From Andrena cerasifolii (lineage: Eukaryota > Arthropoda > Insecta > Hymenoptera > Andrenidae): a stretch of 64,000 nt of DNA. The notes under the pieces are model-generated. The model made no database searches. It was not told the DNA's origin and saw nothing but the letters and a program-made list of their open reading frames with translations. Both the position numbers and the translations under genes were made by a program. Positions 10,188 through 23,300 of the stretch are shown in pieces (position 1 is the stretch's first letter; each line of letters starts with the position of its first letter). The stretch covers positions 19,249,001-19,313,000 of the forward strand of contig NC_135119.1 of the NCBI RefSeq assembly GCF_050908995.1. Direction: 5' to 3'.

Positions 10188-11882
10188 CTACTTAATGCAA
10201 CACGATATGCTTTCTTGGCAATGTAGACAAGTACCATGAATATGATCGAACATAACATGATTACCGGCGCCAGCCTGTAGCCACTAAAAAGTAGGGTAAG
10301 TACTTCGTAAATACTATATTAATTTTAAATGTTTTGACCATCAAGTTATTTCATAACATACACAAGCATACCTGTAATAGGCAGGGTGTATGAAAATGTC
10401 TTCTACATTTTTCATTACTGCATATTTTATCAGGGAAAGCTAGAGTGTCTGATTCCATGGAGAAGCAAATACAACATTCTTCATCGCCGACGACAGCACT
10501 TTTATCGTCTACGCATATTTTTTCCTCTTTCATAGGGAATCTATGCATATCTAACAGCATCATCAAATTATCTACAAAATCGCACTTTGGATTCCAATTC
10601 TGCAATAGTATCGCAACGTAAAATTGCTACATTATAATTTTGTAAATCGACGTTGCTAATATATTCTACGCAATGTTTAGCGAATATTACGGACATGTAA
10701 GTTCTTAGAAACGAGATCCCTTTTCAGTTCGGCTTCTATCTCGCTACCCATAAATTTTATTTCCGGTAAATCCATAGGATTCAAAGGATCGATTTTAACG
10801 AACATTGATAAAGATGGCGTTAAGTAAAATCGTCGATAAAGATGGTAGGGTTTTGGTTTTGGTGGATCTAACACCCAGCATTGCCTAATTATTGCACAAC
10901 AATACACTTCTGGATTAAAGACTCGAAATATATAAATTGTAGTTAAATATTTCTACCAAGCCTTACTCGTCAATTTGTTCCAGATTCGACCAAGCTTTCT
11001 CAAGCATCATTACTTGTGAGTTGAACTTATTTCTCGCTGTGGTCAACGTTGACACATTCTTTTCAAAGGATCCAATGGCAGGCATTACAGGCAAATCTGA
11101 ATAGACCACTGTCCACGGATATCCTCTGTGATTTGTTCTTTGCAGTTTCAACGATACATTTCTCACGGATAGCTTGATCGTACTTAAACTGCTATCGGAT
11201 AACAGCTGAACCGGCTACAACAATATTATTTCAATGTCATATTACTTGAAAATCATTTAAGATTCCAGAGAGAAGCGAATATATAAGAAAAAACAGCAAT
11301 ATAAATTTCGTTTGACATTTTAACTTGTACAATTTAATGTTTTTTTTTATAAATACTATCTAGTAAAGGTAATGATATTATGCACTTGATACATACAGAT
11401 GGTATTTCAAGCACATCTTTCAATTCTTGCAATATTTCCATTGCACTGTTGTCCATTGCTTCGTATGTATGATCTTCGATACAAGCATTATCAATGAAAC
11501 TACTCTATTTAGGGACATTGTTATTACTAATTATCCTTATCATCATAGAGACCTATTAGGACATCGCTATACTTACCATAAGCAGCTGCAACTGTCTGAA
11601 AAATAATGATACTTTTGTTGTGGTTCGCATCAAGTCCTTCACCTTTTGACTGAAGCCTGACCCATTACGAATAAGCGCGATTTCTTTACCAAATCTAATC
11701 TGTGCTTCGTATAACGATGGGTAATTCGGTACGGCCAATTTTAGTTTGACTCTGATATTTTGCCCTGCATTGGACTGACAGGAAACTGTTAAAAATCCTT
11801 GCCATGTCCTTACTGGTGTTTCAGTAACTAATATCATTTCTGGGTGCCCCTGAACGATAGCTTCGTAATCGTTATCAACCAT
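10188..11882 (-). CDS. FANCL: E3 ubiquitin ligase FANCL
   Basis: Six exons (11577-11882, 11397-11504, 10967-11214, 10695-10884, 10372-10599, 10188-10283) give 391 residues against 375 in human. FANCL is the RING E3 of the Fanconi anaemia core complex that monoubiquitinates FANCD2/FANCI with UBE2T in interstrand crosslink repair in the nucleus. Domains in order: an N-terminal ELF region with TWQGFLTV; the double-RWD (URD) centre with STIKLSVRNVSLKL and IDEQCWVLDPP (human IDEKTWVLEPE); KNLHNWNP matching human RNIHLWDP; and a C-terminal RING with CCICF, CSNEKC, FHTPCLLQWL and CLHC supplying the zinc ligands. The intron between exons 4 and 5 uses a weak GTCCGT donor, chosen because it alone preserves frame and the RNIHLWDP-type alignment. 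The start is the first Met of exon 1. Confidence 0.92.
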
Positions 11883-12060
11883 TGTGATGAAATATCCAAG
11901 TCTATTTATGTTGTCATTACCTATTTACTCTATTAACTAACATTTACTTGCATTTGCTCACTGCTGCTCACATCTCTTATCATATCTTATGGGAGTCTGT
12001 GTCACGCGAACTGAAATACCGACTTCGTGAAAAATCGGAGGTTTTGCTATGATCACAGAC

Positions 12061-12203
12061 CAGCAGAGTTCGGGGGGATCGGCTGCACTGATGGAGGGGA
12101 TGTGTGCATGAATTGCGCTGCGCAGTCACGCACGCATTACCACCGCTCCTGTGGTGTTTCTCCCTCCATCAGTGCAGCCGAATCCCTCCGAACTCTGCAG
12201 GCC
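12061..12203. repeat. GC-rich inverted repeat (about 40-bp arms)
   Basis: The left arm, 12061-12100, containing GGCTGCACTGATGGAGGG, pairs with the right arm, 12161-12203, across a 60-bp loop. It abuts the truncated hAT-like copy at 12258-12447 and the two may be one composite insertion. Confidence 0.65.
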
Positions 12204-12257
12204 AAGTATAGGATCCTACACAGGCTCCACGTTGACAGTCCTCCAGTCCTCCCAACC

Positions 12258-12447
12258 GCAGCCATTTGGAGCAAAACCGGAAATAACATAACCTAAACGT
12301 TTATCTATCTCTTTCTATCAGTATTTCTCTCTCTCTCTCTTTCTGTTTTACAGTTTCTTTCTTTGTCTACTTCCGCTTTTGCTCCAAATCGCGGCAACCA
12401 ATCAGCGACGATACACGTTGTTCCGATCACTGCCTAGAGGATCACTA
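12258..12447. mobile_element. Truncated hAT-like MITE
   Basis: Shares TTGGAGCAAAACCGGAAAT, the TATCTCTTTCTATCAGTATT microsatellite core and the right end (GCGGCAACCAATCAGCGACG ... ATCACTA) with the complete copy at 25579-25864. Its left terminus is missing and the 12061-12203 hairpin sits there instead. Confidence 0.7.
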
Positions 12448-14340
12448 TTTTTACTAAATTATGAATGCGTAATTTACATCTCTTTTTCTATACGATATGT
12501 GCAACGATTTTATATATAATTAATCAATTATGAGCAATTTTGTTGCAGTATACTTTTATTACATTGCTAGATAGTATATTATCTATTACACTGCGTTTCG
12601 TACGTTAGACAATATTATAATACATATCATAAAAATACCTGCAATGAATGTAAAGTCACTGTGAAATTAGAATATAAATACGTCTATGATTTCAATACAT
12701 ACATTTCTGCGAGAAATTAAATCACTTATTAATATCACTTTGATTTGAATGTATTATACTTCTCTCTACAGTCGATATAAATATCTTAAGTGTTTCCCTT
12801 AAAATTCTAATTACACGATCGTAACTTATTACAGAAGCTCTTCATATATCAGAATCAAAATTTTCAGTTAATTAAACCTGTCGTTTCACATTCAATTATC
12901 TGCACGTACATTAAATCTAGTTCTAGCAATCACTATGCATACCTTTTGCGTTTTATTAGCTAACATTCATGCTATGGAAGAAAGAAACTCTCCTTAGTCT
13001 CAGTCGTATTTAATAATTACTTCCTATCCTATTATCTTTGTATCTCCCTATCATCATTTATACGAATTCTACTGATTTCGTGACACACAGTACATCTTTT
13101 ATTTGCACAATTAATTTACCTTAGAGTGTACAAGATTGCGCGATATGCCTGTAGTCGCAATAGTCGAATCGATACACTAGACAAATCGACATTCTTAACT
13201 TACACTTCTTAATTATATTAAATTGGATTCTATAAATTGCATTTATCATAATGACTGACCTTCGTATTTCTCGACACATATAATAAGTAAATTCTGATTA
13301 TTGATATCGTAAGCATCGCTTCGTTCGTAACAGAACATAGTAGCTAATTTCTAATGTACTTGAATAACTGTTACGAAAATATATCTTTGGAGAAAAAGAA
13401 CCAACACAATAAATCGGCGGTTTCTACAAGGTTCGATATTACACTTTTTAAATAAATATAAATACAATTGTACCGTTATAATATACAATTTTTTAATACT
13501 ATACGACACTTATTTATACAATTTAGAAGAACGTTTAAAGAAGAATGGGGAAACATTCTGTTTGCTTTAGAAAATATAAATGCATTTCATAGACTGAGTT
13601 TACCGATTTCCTTCACCTCCCTGAATTTTCATCCAGCCCCTACTTGCCTATCACAATATTAATATCCGCTAATAAATAAGTACTAATAAATAGGTACCTC
13701 TTCGAAGAACCGTTCGAGTAGATACAGATTCTCGTAACTAAAATATTTGCCCTTACACGTAATATCAGTAGATCTGTTCTACAGATTATTTAAAGAGGTC
13801 AGCTAATTTATAACTAGTCGTAAATATTATTAGCGCTATTTCTAACACATTGTATATCGCACAGGAGAATGCTTGCCGTGCTGTGTCTTTTAATTTGTAA
13901 TTTCTATTTCGAGCTTAAAACTTAATCTCTGAAATGTTCCCACAAGTGTGTTTGGACAGTCCATGCAGTATTTAAACTGCAGTCAGCAAATGTAAAAGTA
14001 CCGTCTGCTTCGACTCGCGAAAGCAATAAACCTTTCCATTTAACAGCTAAGCGTAGTAGTGTATTCGTCTATTTATACTTTTAACAGACGACTCTCAAAA
14101 CGAAACAAGTGACCAGTGAACATATTCCTTCAGAAAATTTCCCTCGCGAAACTTCTGCCCTGGTTAAATACGCAGTTATAATTGACTAATAAATGCTTGA
14201 CGTGTTGCGAGTATCAGTTATAAAAATTTCTTCAGAGTGGAAGGATGTAAATCGCGCGCTGAGTAATATGCATGGACAAGCAAACAGTCTGCATATGCCT
14301 AATCAAGTATACAATGTATTAAATGAAGTTCTAGGAAGTT

Positions 14341-17300
14341 TTAGTTAAAATTGGAGAAATCCGTTTTGAGCTTGATAGACGGTGTGGAGATTTTAATCTG
14401 CGGCTTTACTAGATCCACTGGTCGGGTGTGCCTTTGTGCTTGCTGGTGAGTGGACCTCACGGCATTTTCTAACTTAGTTTTCAGTTCCGTGGACTGCGAC
14501 ATTAACGTTTTAAATTCCTGCAATAAGGCGCGTGTGCAGATTGGCGAAATGTATCAACATTTGCTTAAATGATAAACGGCAGTTTACCTGAGGATATTTT
14601 GGTCCTATTTTGTTCAGCCATTGGAAACTCTGTTGGTGAAGACTTAACTGATGTTTGGAAGCATGCTGAAGTTGTTCTCCCTCCAACAAGTAGTTTATAA
14701 GGATTGGCACAAGTAGAGTCAGCATCTGTATACCTAGATATTCATAAATAGCACCGAGTTACAAATCATTTTAGTACAAACCATAACTACACATCAAGAC
14801 GATCAAAACATTCATATCCTGTTCTTTAAAGTTCTAAATATGCTGCTACTCTTTACACACCTTGCAAAAGGTCTCCTGTATTTGCATGTAACACAGTTCC
14901 TTTGTCAGAATATCGATCTAATATTAATGCACTATCCTTATTGATAAACGAAACGATGAGATGGCAATAGAGATTGTTACGTACGATTTGAAAGGTCAGC
15001 GAGTCCTATAAGAGCCTCAACGGTACTGACACACTCCAAGGTGAAGGACAATTCTAGATCGTGTGTAACTTGCTTGCTCTTGTCGCTATACAGGTACTCT
15101 ACCAATCTGGGAGCTAACGCATGAATATAAGGTGTACTTATTGTACGCTCTGGATGCAAAAATATTGTTCTCATTGTTTGAACGCATTTGAATCTGACCT
15201 AAGGAAATGAGAAGGCTTGATTAAGTTACGAATATCGATTAAAGCATTGTTAAGATGCTCCAAAGCTTACCATTGTATTTTCTGACTGGAATGCGTGTCT
15301 AAAATGATTGATGCAAGGGAACTGTAAGTTCGGCGCGCTTACGACATCCGGCGAGGCGTGAAGAACAAACACCGCGATGCCTAATATCATAGCCACTTCG
15401 TCCATTTTGGTCTCATCATTGCCTGTATAAAAATATTCTATGTCAAATAGACTGTTATAGTTACAGAAGACTAACTGCAATATTAATTCTAAACACCTGT
15501 TTTAGCAAGATCAATGATCTTAGCAAGGGCACTTTGCAAAAGACCTGTCCACTGTTCTTGGCTTCTATAATCCTTCGCATATTTGTTCGTAGTAAGATTC
15601 TTCATGCAGTGCAAAGCTGCATGAACAGGTATGTCTGCCCCTGTTCTATTGCATTCGTTATCGTTACGTACAGCAGTCTCTCTTATCACTCCAGTCGCTA
15701 GGTACAGTAATGTTGGCAAAATTGCCACGCCCCCTAAAAGTGCACACGATTTATATACATATTACGCTTTGTATCTCAAGTATTCGAAGGGAGTGTAAAG
15801 TATTTACCTTGAGGGGAACAAAGAGTGGGAAGAGATTCCATTATATTGAGCGCAGCTGCTATCAGTTTCCCACTTTCTTCGGTTGGTACGTATCCTCTTT
15901 GGGATAAGATCGCTGTTGTCCCACCGGGATTAGGATTCAACGCTGGTATTTGACGAACCAAAAGGCACAAACACACTTCTAGAATAGCGAAAACCAATGA
16001 TTTCCCTGGAACAAGCTCCCCCATCTCTTCGCCTTCTCCTAACAAGTCTACTTCTTGAGTTTCGTTGCTCTCTTCGTGTGCTGGTGCTGCGACGAAACGA
16101 TAGGCATTGACAATTTCAACTTTCCTTTTTCCAATGCCCAAACCAACAGCTTATTATATCCTACCTTTCAATTTGCATCTCTTTCTTTCTGCCAGATCCT
16201 CCTGCGCTGCTTTCATGACTTGTTTCAAAACTTCCATTACTATCATCTGAATGACGTAACTTTCTCTGGTTAATAGCATCCTGTGATAGAAAGCTGCGAT
16301 TAAATACAAATACTGAATTTAATGTACAGTTATATGTACCGTCACCAGATCATATACCTGTGAAGAACATTGCACAATTCAATTGGTAATGAACGATCCG
16401 CAATCAGCACTTCACGAGCCCACGTAGAGTCTAATAATGTGTACAACGCATTCAAACATGTCTCTATGTTTTGAGTAGACTCTGAAGATCGAGGGCTGCA
16501 CAGAGCTTCCATGCATATACCTGAAACATGGTACAAAATAATATTTACAATCACAAAATAATGGCAGGGATTCTTGAACAATATTTACCAAACAATAAAT
16601 GAAAACGATCGACGTTAGTATTAGTTTTAGCAGAGGTATCATTGTTGTTGTTATTGGTGGTGTTTGATGTTTTCACGTCATCCTTAGTTTCTTCCAGTCC
16701 AAAGCCTCTCGCGTTAAGCCAGAGCGTTGCAGCATGAAGAATTGGTGCCCAAGATTCTGCGTAATGAGGTCGAGCAGATTCCATTGTGTCTGTCGTGTAG
16801 AAAGCTCCTCCATCGTGTGGCAACTGACTGGAGAATTCTAATACCAAAGCATATTTCGTTATTGCAGATACTTACCACGAACAATTTTAGATTTAGTTCA
16901 TTAAGATTAATTACATACCTGGTGGTAACGAGAGTAGAGCATGATCTCTCAGGGCAGCCAACCAATATTGACTCAAGCTTAGCAGCTCTGGTTGCACTAA
17001 ACTCAATAAACTTTCTGTCTGGAATTCAAATTTTCCGAAGTCTTCGTCGTACCCGTCATCGACTTGATTTGAATTCTGATTGAACGAGTCTTTGCTGTTT
17101 AACGCAGCACCATCTCTTATCATAGCGACTACATATACCTGTAAAGATATGTGCGAAGAACGCAATTGTTATGTGTGATCTGCTAATCTCATTATCACAT
17201 TTATTGAACACATAAGATATCTTACCTCTGCCCAAGCTTTCAAGATTGCTAGCCTTTCGAGCGTTAACAGACTTTCATTGTAAAGTTGCGGTCGCGTATG

Positions 17301-20300
17301 CCCCTCCGTTAATTTCTCCAGAGAAGAGACCAGTAGCTGATGCACTCTACGAAGATCATTGAGATCTCTGGCAACTCCGCTTCCGATCCAAGCACTACAC
17401 GCCTGGCAAGCTGCTGCCGTGACGTGCGATGCCGTTTCTGCTGAAAATGCTGGTCTCAACGCAGCTCCAACCTACAACAATCGGTGATTCAACAAGGTAA
17501 TAAAACTTCTCCAGTATCTCTACAACTCATATACACGTATAAATCATTAATTACTTGTGCTTGGAACTGTTCAAGTAACAGGTGTCCAGGAAATTCTGGC
17601 TCAGGAACATTGGCAAACTTATCTATAATCTCTTGTAACGTTTTCAAACCTTCCAGTCGCAAAGGATCACAGTCGCTGGTTGCAGCCATAAATGCCATTC
17701 GCACCAGATCAGAAAGGTGCAGTACCAGAAAGTCGCCTGAGATTAAAAGAGATTAGTAAAATATTAAAGTCCGAAAACGTTATTAGTAATATTAGCGAAG
17801 CCCGTACTTTTCCCTTTACTCGTCTGCATCTCCTTGGCTAAGGCAAGATCAAAGTGTGCTTTATTATATACACAGGCAGCTACTATTCTTCTAACACACT
17901 GTGCTGCGAACACTCTGGTTGGCCAGCGCGGAGTGATAGTCGGCCTTTGCTTCGTAGATTCATCAGCATGAAATTCTGCTTGATCGTCGTCTCCTTCTGT
18001 GTCCGCATTATCGTTATCAGTAGCACTGTCTTCGACATTGATAGTATTTACTTCTTCATTGGTGCACGTCTCTGTACGCAATAGTATAGAGTATTTGAAT
18101 CGCGTTTAATTTAACATCTACATAACTTCGTCAATGTTTATACCTGAAGCTATCGTAAGGACATCTTTGCACAATGATAGCCACTGAGACAAATTATCCG
18201 CGGCTAAGATTTGCAGCATACTGGTTAGTGTGTCGTGGATATCTTTGATTAACTCGCTATCAGTTTCTGTGTCCAACATGCTGAACAGAACACCGGGAAG
18301 ACCGGTCTCTGTTATGACCAGACCTTCTACTATGTTAGTGTCTCGACTTTCGTTAGCCAACGTCATCGCATGCTCGCACACTTCTTTCGCTTCTCGTTGA
18401 GCAAGTTGGCGAAGGCAGGATATCGCGGCTTTGCGTAGGAGCAAGTGGTTGCTCGATAATGTTCGCTACGAATAAAATAACGTTCGCTTAAAAGTTACTC
18501 GTTATCATACTGTTTGTGTCGTATAATGTAAATCTTACGCATAATGTAGGAACGAGAGAAGACAAATTGACGTGTCTGGGTGCGAACAAATGTAATTGCT
18601 GGAGACAGCCAGTAGCTTCCGCTTGCACAAGGGGATCTTGGTGATCTTGCATAATAGCACAAGCACACAAAAACGACGAACGTGCCATACAAATTGTCGA
18701 CGTATTACCTGAAGACACAATTACGATTAATGATAAAATCTTGAGCTTTCGTCGTATCTTTAAGCATAACTAAAATGAAATAGACTATTAACCTTGTAGT
18801 TCTGGTCCTATCGTTGTGATAAGTGCTGACAGTACTTTTCCTATGCATTGATGTACATCAATATAGGAGTGAGGAACATTGAGAAGAAGAGTTAACGCTA
18901 AAGACAATGTAGGCTCAACGTAGCCTCGGAACATTGGTCCACCAGAGTCAGCTATAAGTGCAAGAGCGTGCAATGCCCACACCTGTACGGAATAGTACAA
19001 TTTAATTATTCCTTCGTTTAAAATCTGGAATAACTATCAGGCGTACACGCGAAAGGGATATGTTTAAACAAGATCTTACTTGTACTACTGGAGACGAATT
19101 GTCCTGGGCAAGTGCAAGTAGAATACTGACACTTGTATTGAGATGCTGACTAGATCCCATCCCACCTACATACTTATGAAGGCACCCCAATGCTAAAGAA
19201 TGGCCAGTTCTGCTCGCTACGTCGCGGGCAGACTTTAAACGATCGAAGCTCGTTTGCGCCAATTCTGCTGTAAATTTAGGATCAGAGATAACTTGGGCCA
19301 TTCTTCCGACAGCTTCTCCTGCTGCCCATCTTAGTATTGAATTGCTGCTTACTAGAGCACTCTGCAATGTGTGCAATAACATTAAATAGTATTTAGTTTA
19401 GTATCCACAGAGAGTAAAGACATATCGTAAATTCTTACAATAATGAGATTAGTAGCAGACTTCTTTACATCCTCCTGGCCAAATCCTGTTTTTGCTTCGT
19501 TGAGACCCTTCAATCCGCTCAGCACAGCGGTGAAAACATTCATCTGTATTGCCTCCTGCCTACCAGACTTCGTATGCTTTATACATTCACTGAAATGATC
19601 TAACATCTGCAGTCTATGCTTGTTTGCCACACGTGGAAAGATTTGGCCAAACAATGACACTGATAAATCGATAACAGCAACTCCCAAAGGTAGAGGGCCG
19701 GGAATTATTTCATCCTGAAAAACAATATCATTAGAATCGGTGATCGTAGTTTTATGTTTTAGTAAATGCTTAACGTAGTCTTGAAATGTTTACTTGTGGC
19801 ACTGGTCTGTAAAGACAACACGGATTGTGCTCCAAAGCTCCAGATCCTGCGGCACTGTTTGGCTGCAACTAAAACAGAAGCAAGACACAAGATAAATTGA
19901 AAACGTTTTTGCTGTTTATGTACAAATTGCATAAAATATACAAAGCACGATACACCGATATCGCCACAATCTCTATGAATAAAAGATTAATTAAAAGCGT
20001 AACCTTAATTACAGCAGATAAATAAAGATAGAAGCAAAACATAATTGTAATGAGTATGTAGGAAACTAAAGAACTAAAGTCATCGATTCTAATATCATTC
20101 GCCATTACTTCGTAAGTGAATTTGGAAATAAAATTAAAAAAATGGAGGAAGGTATAAAAGAGAGATTATCCTAAATGAAGGTAAATAAGTACAGATGAAT
20201 AATAAGTACAGAGGAATATCATTGCAAAATAATGAAAGGCTTCATAGAACATTACTCACATGTTCCAAATCTGCCCTTCTGTTTGGTTCCATCTAGACAC

Positions 20301-23300
20301 GAGTACAAATATTGTGTGTTAATTTCAAGCAACGCAACATGGGCCATGATGAACTACACTCTTTACAATACGTCTGCTGTAGTTATTTGATTACATTTCT
20401 ATATTAGTGTATAGTTAATAATTTTAATTAGTAATATCATAGGCTTCAAAGTGCTTACCTGGTCTTCTATCGTGCGGTGATCGGTTTCTTGCAGCCATGT
20501 GCCGAGAATTACAGAATCATTGGCATGGCAAACTGCGCGTAACAATGAAGTTGTAGTGTTCCCAGGATTTTCGGTTAACGTGAATTCTGACACCAGCATT
20601 CTCAAGAGATGGGTGTAAGAACCTATTCAATTGATAATATATCCATATTTAATACATCATACTTCGAAGCAGGTAGCATTTAAAGACTAGAAGCATTTGT
20701 AATTACCTTCAAAAGTCTGAGGCGGTAATAACAACAATGTTTCGTATAGACGTAAACGAACCATGGCAGCTGGAGCCTTCAGTTGTTGTCCATAATTTTT
20801 CAATACAGGTGATAAACTAAAACGTTACGTCCAACGATGTACTACATTGATATACCATTACGAATATTTACGAAGTATAAGCAAGAACTAGTGATTAACA
20901 TACTTTGTTAACATCGCCAACGCAGACTCAATTGGCGTTAGAAGCCGTCGCGTAATGTCATCGTTCAAAAGTTCTGGACAATGCAACAGAAAACTGTGCA
21001 TCGCGGACAATGCACCGGCTCTACCTTCCAAAGTTACTTGCCAAGTAAAAGCATCACCTCTAGCTTTCTCACTTTCGAGCTCTTTGTTCGAACGGGGGAA
21101 GGAGTTTCTCCACAGCAGTAACATTCTAGGTAGTAATCCTTTCACCACTGCCGTACCTAATACGTTAAAAACAAATTATAGCGTTTATGATTATCAAGTA
21201 TTGGATGTAGTAAATTCAAACTATTGTTATAATACCGAGAGTCATAATAGCCCCGATTAAAAGCCATCCAGCATGTGTTCTGTTCAATGATAAACGACTG
21301 TTCTGACTTGCGCTTCTTAGAAGCTCTTCTGCGGTATTGAAAATTATCTAGAAGGAGACGTGGGTGGGTTTTATGCAATAACATAGCGAAGTTATTTGAC
21401 AGAGTGAAAGAAATGAGAAAGAATTACTTTTCCTTTCGTGTGAGGGACTCCGAGCGGTGATAATCGGACACTACCAAGAACCGCAACTAAAGCGCTGCTG
21501 TATCCAGCTATTGCTTCCGGCGAGCTACGCATATTTTCAATACCATCCACGCAACGATCGATGAGAGGTGTTATCTGGCTGGGTACTGCTACACAAATGC
21601 AACGCAAACACCAAGAGGCTGCAAGTCTAGCAGCTTGGCACGGATGGACCAGAACAGTCATGATTGTGTCGATTAAACCTGTATCATATAAATCATTATA
21701 TTTACTGAAAACTAAGCATATATAAATCGTAAACGTAAAGTACATACTCAGAGACTGATCAGACAACAAATTACAAGCTGTTGTACCCAGTCCTAAGATT
21801 AGGTTCCCCATTTCTTGCAACGCACAAACCAATAGGTGTTGACTAAATAATGTTTCTTGATTACAGTCTTTAGCATTCTCTGGACTGAAATCTGAAAATT
21901 AAAATGTCAAGGTTAATAAGTGGTATTTAAAGATGTACTGTACTGATAAAGGTTAATAACATTACCAATAGAATTCATTTGCTTCAGAATAATGTGCGCT
22001 ATTTCTTTGCATGCAGCAGCCTGTGCTCCTTCACCCAATAGTTTTCCAATAGTACCGTGTAGAATGAAATTAACACACTTTCTAGAATAGACAGCGTCAA
22101 CGTGTGAGCTAGCAGCCTTTGGATTAGTTACAAGATCGAGTACGTGTGCAACTAATGCACCAACATTACGTTCCAGCCACGAACCTCCTAACATTTGGAC
22201 GAATACTACGTATGCCTAGAGAATATTAATAAAATGTTCGCTTTACCATTTTATACAATAAATATAATACAACAATTATGTTTCTCTTACATGTGTGACT
22301 CCAACTCGGACCTCTCTATTTACGCTAGAGCTTCCTTTTATTATTTCTCCGGTGCCTTTTAAAAAACCTACTCCGCCTCTTAAAAATCCAGACATTAAAA
22401 TATTCAGTACTTCGTCTAACGAAATCTGTTTATAGTTTTTGTTCTGCGTCACTAAACAAAAGTAATTATTAATGCAAAAATTCTTTCACTTGTACGCGAG
22501 TAACTAATTATGTTTCTTCGAGATACCTGAAGGGCTTTTTCCTTTTGGAGCTGGAAGTTGGGTCATTGCTACTAGTGTACCTAACAGTTTTGCAACAGCA
22601 CATCTCACTTCATAGTTCGAGCCTTCAAATGCCCGGAAGCAAAGTGTAGCGACGCTCTCTATCTCAGTTGTATATAAAAATGGAGCGTGATTTAACATCT
22701 CTAGTAGACACTGCAATTATTACGTCAAATGTAATTTAAATAGTGTACACGCGATACATCGAGAAAGTATCACTGAAATACCTTTGCAGCAGCACACCTT
22801 ACAGCCATCACTCTGTCAGTGAGATAGTGTCTAGAAACTTTGTATATTTCTTTATGGACATTTGTGATTGCAGATCCCATTCCAGCACATACCTGGTGAA
22901 TTAAAATTATAGAAAATGCAAGATGTAACTTTATGTATTATGTAACCAGAAGTAATACCTTCTCGAGAGTATGCATAATTTCAATTCGAGTTTGCGATTC
23001 CGCAGAGCGCAAAGACTTTATCAGAATCTGTACAGTCTCTTCGTACGACCTACCCATCATCCTGCCTAATTTCTCGTACATACATCCGACGCAACATATA
23101 GCAGCTCTGTAAACAGTTAAAATTTAGCGTCTTACATGTTACACACGGAATGACGAATGGTAAATTAATGTACAGTCGAAACTCAATAACTTGAAAACCT
23201 CTATAAGTCGAAAATTTTCTTCATTCCCTTCCGCTGTAAACACCTCTATAACTCGAAATGAAATTCCTTCGCTCGAACTATATTTTGCATGTTAAATTAT

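Larger units (their letters stand above)
11883..14340. other. FANCL-HEATR5B spacer with repeats
   Basis: No coding gene is supported. The left part carries the FANCL promoter side (- strand) and two repeat elements listed separately. From about 12450 to 14340 the DNA is plain and AT-rich, probably including the HEATR5B 3' untranslated region. Confidence 0.5.
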
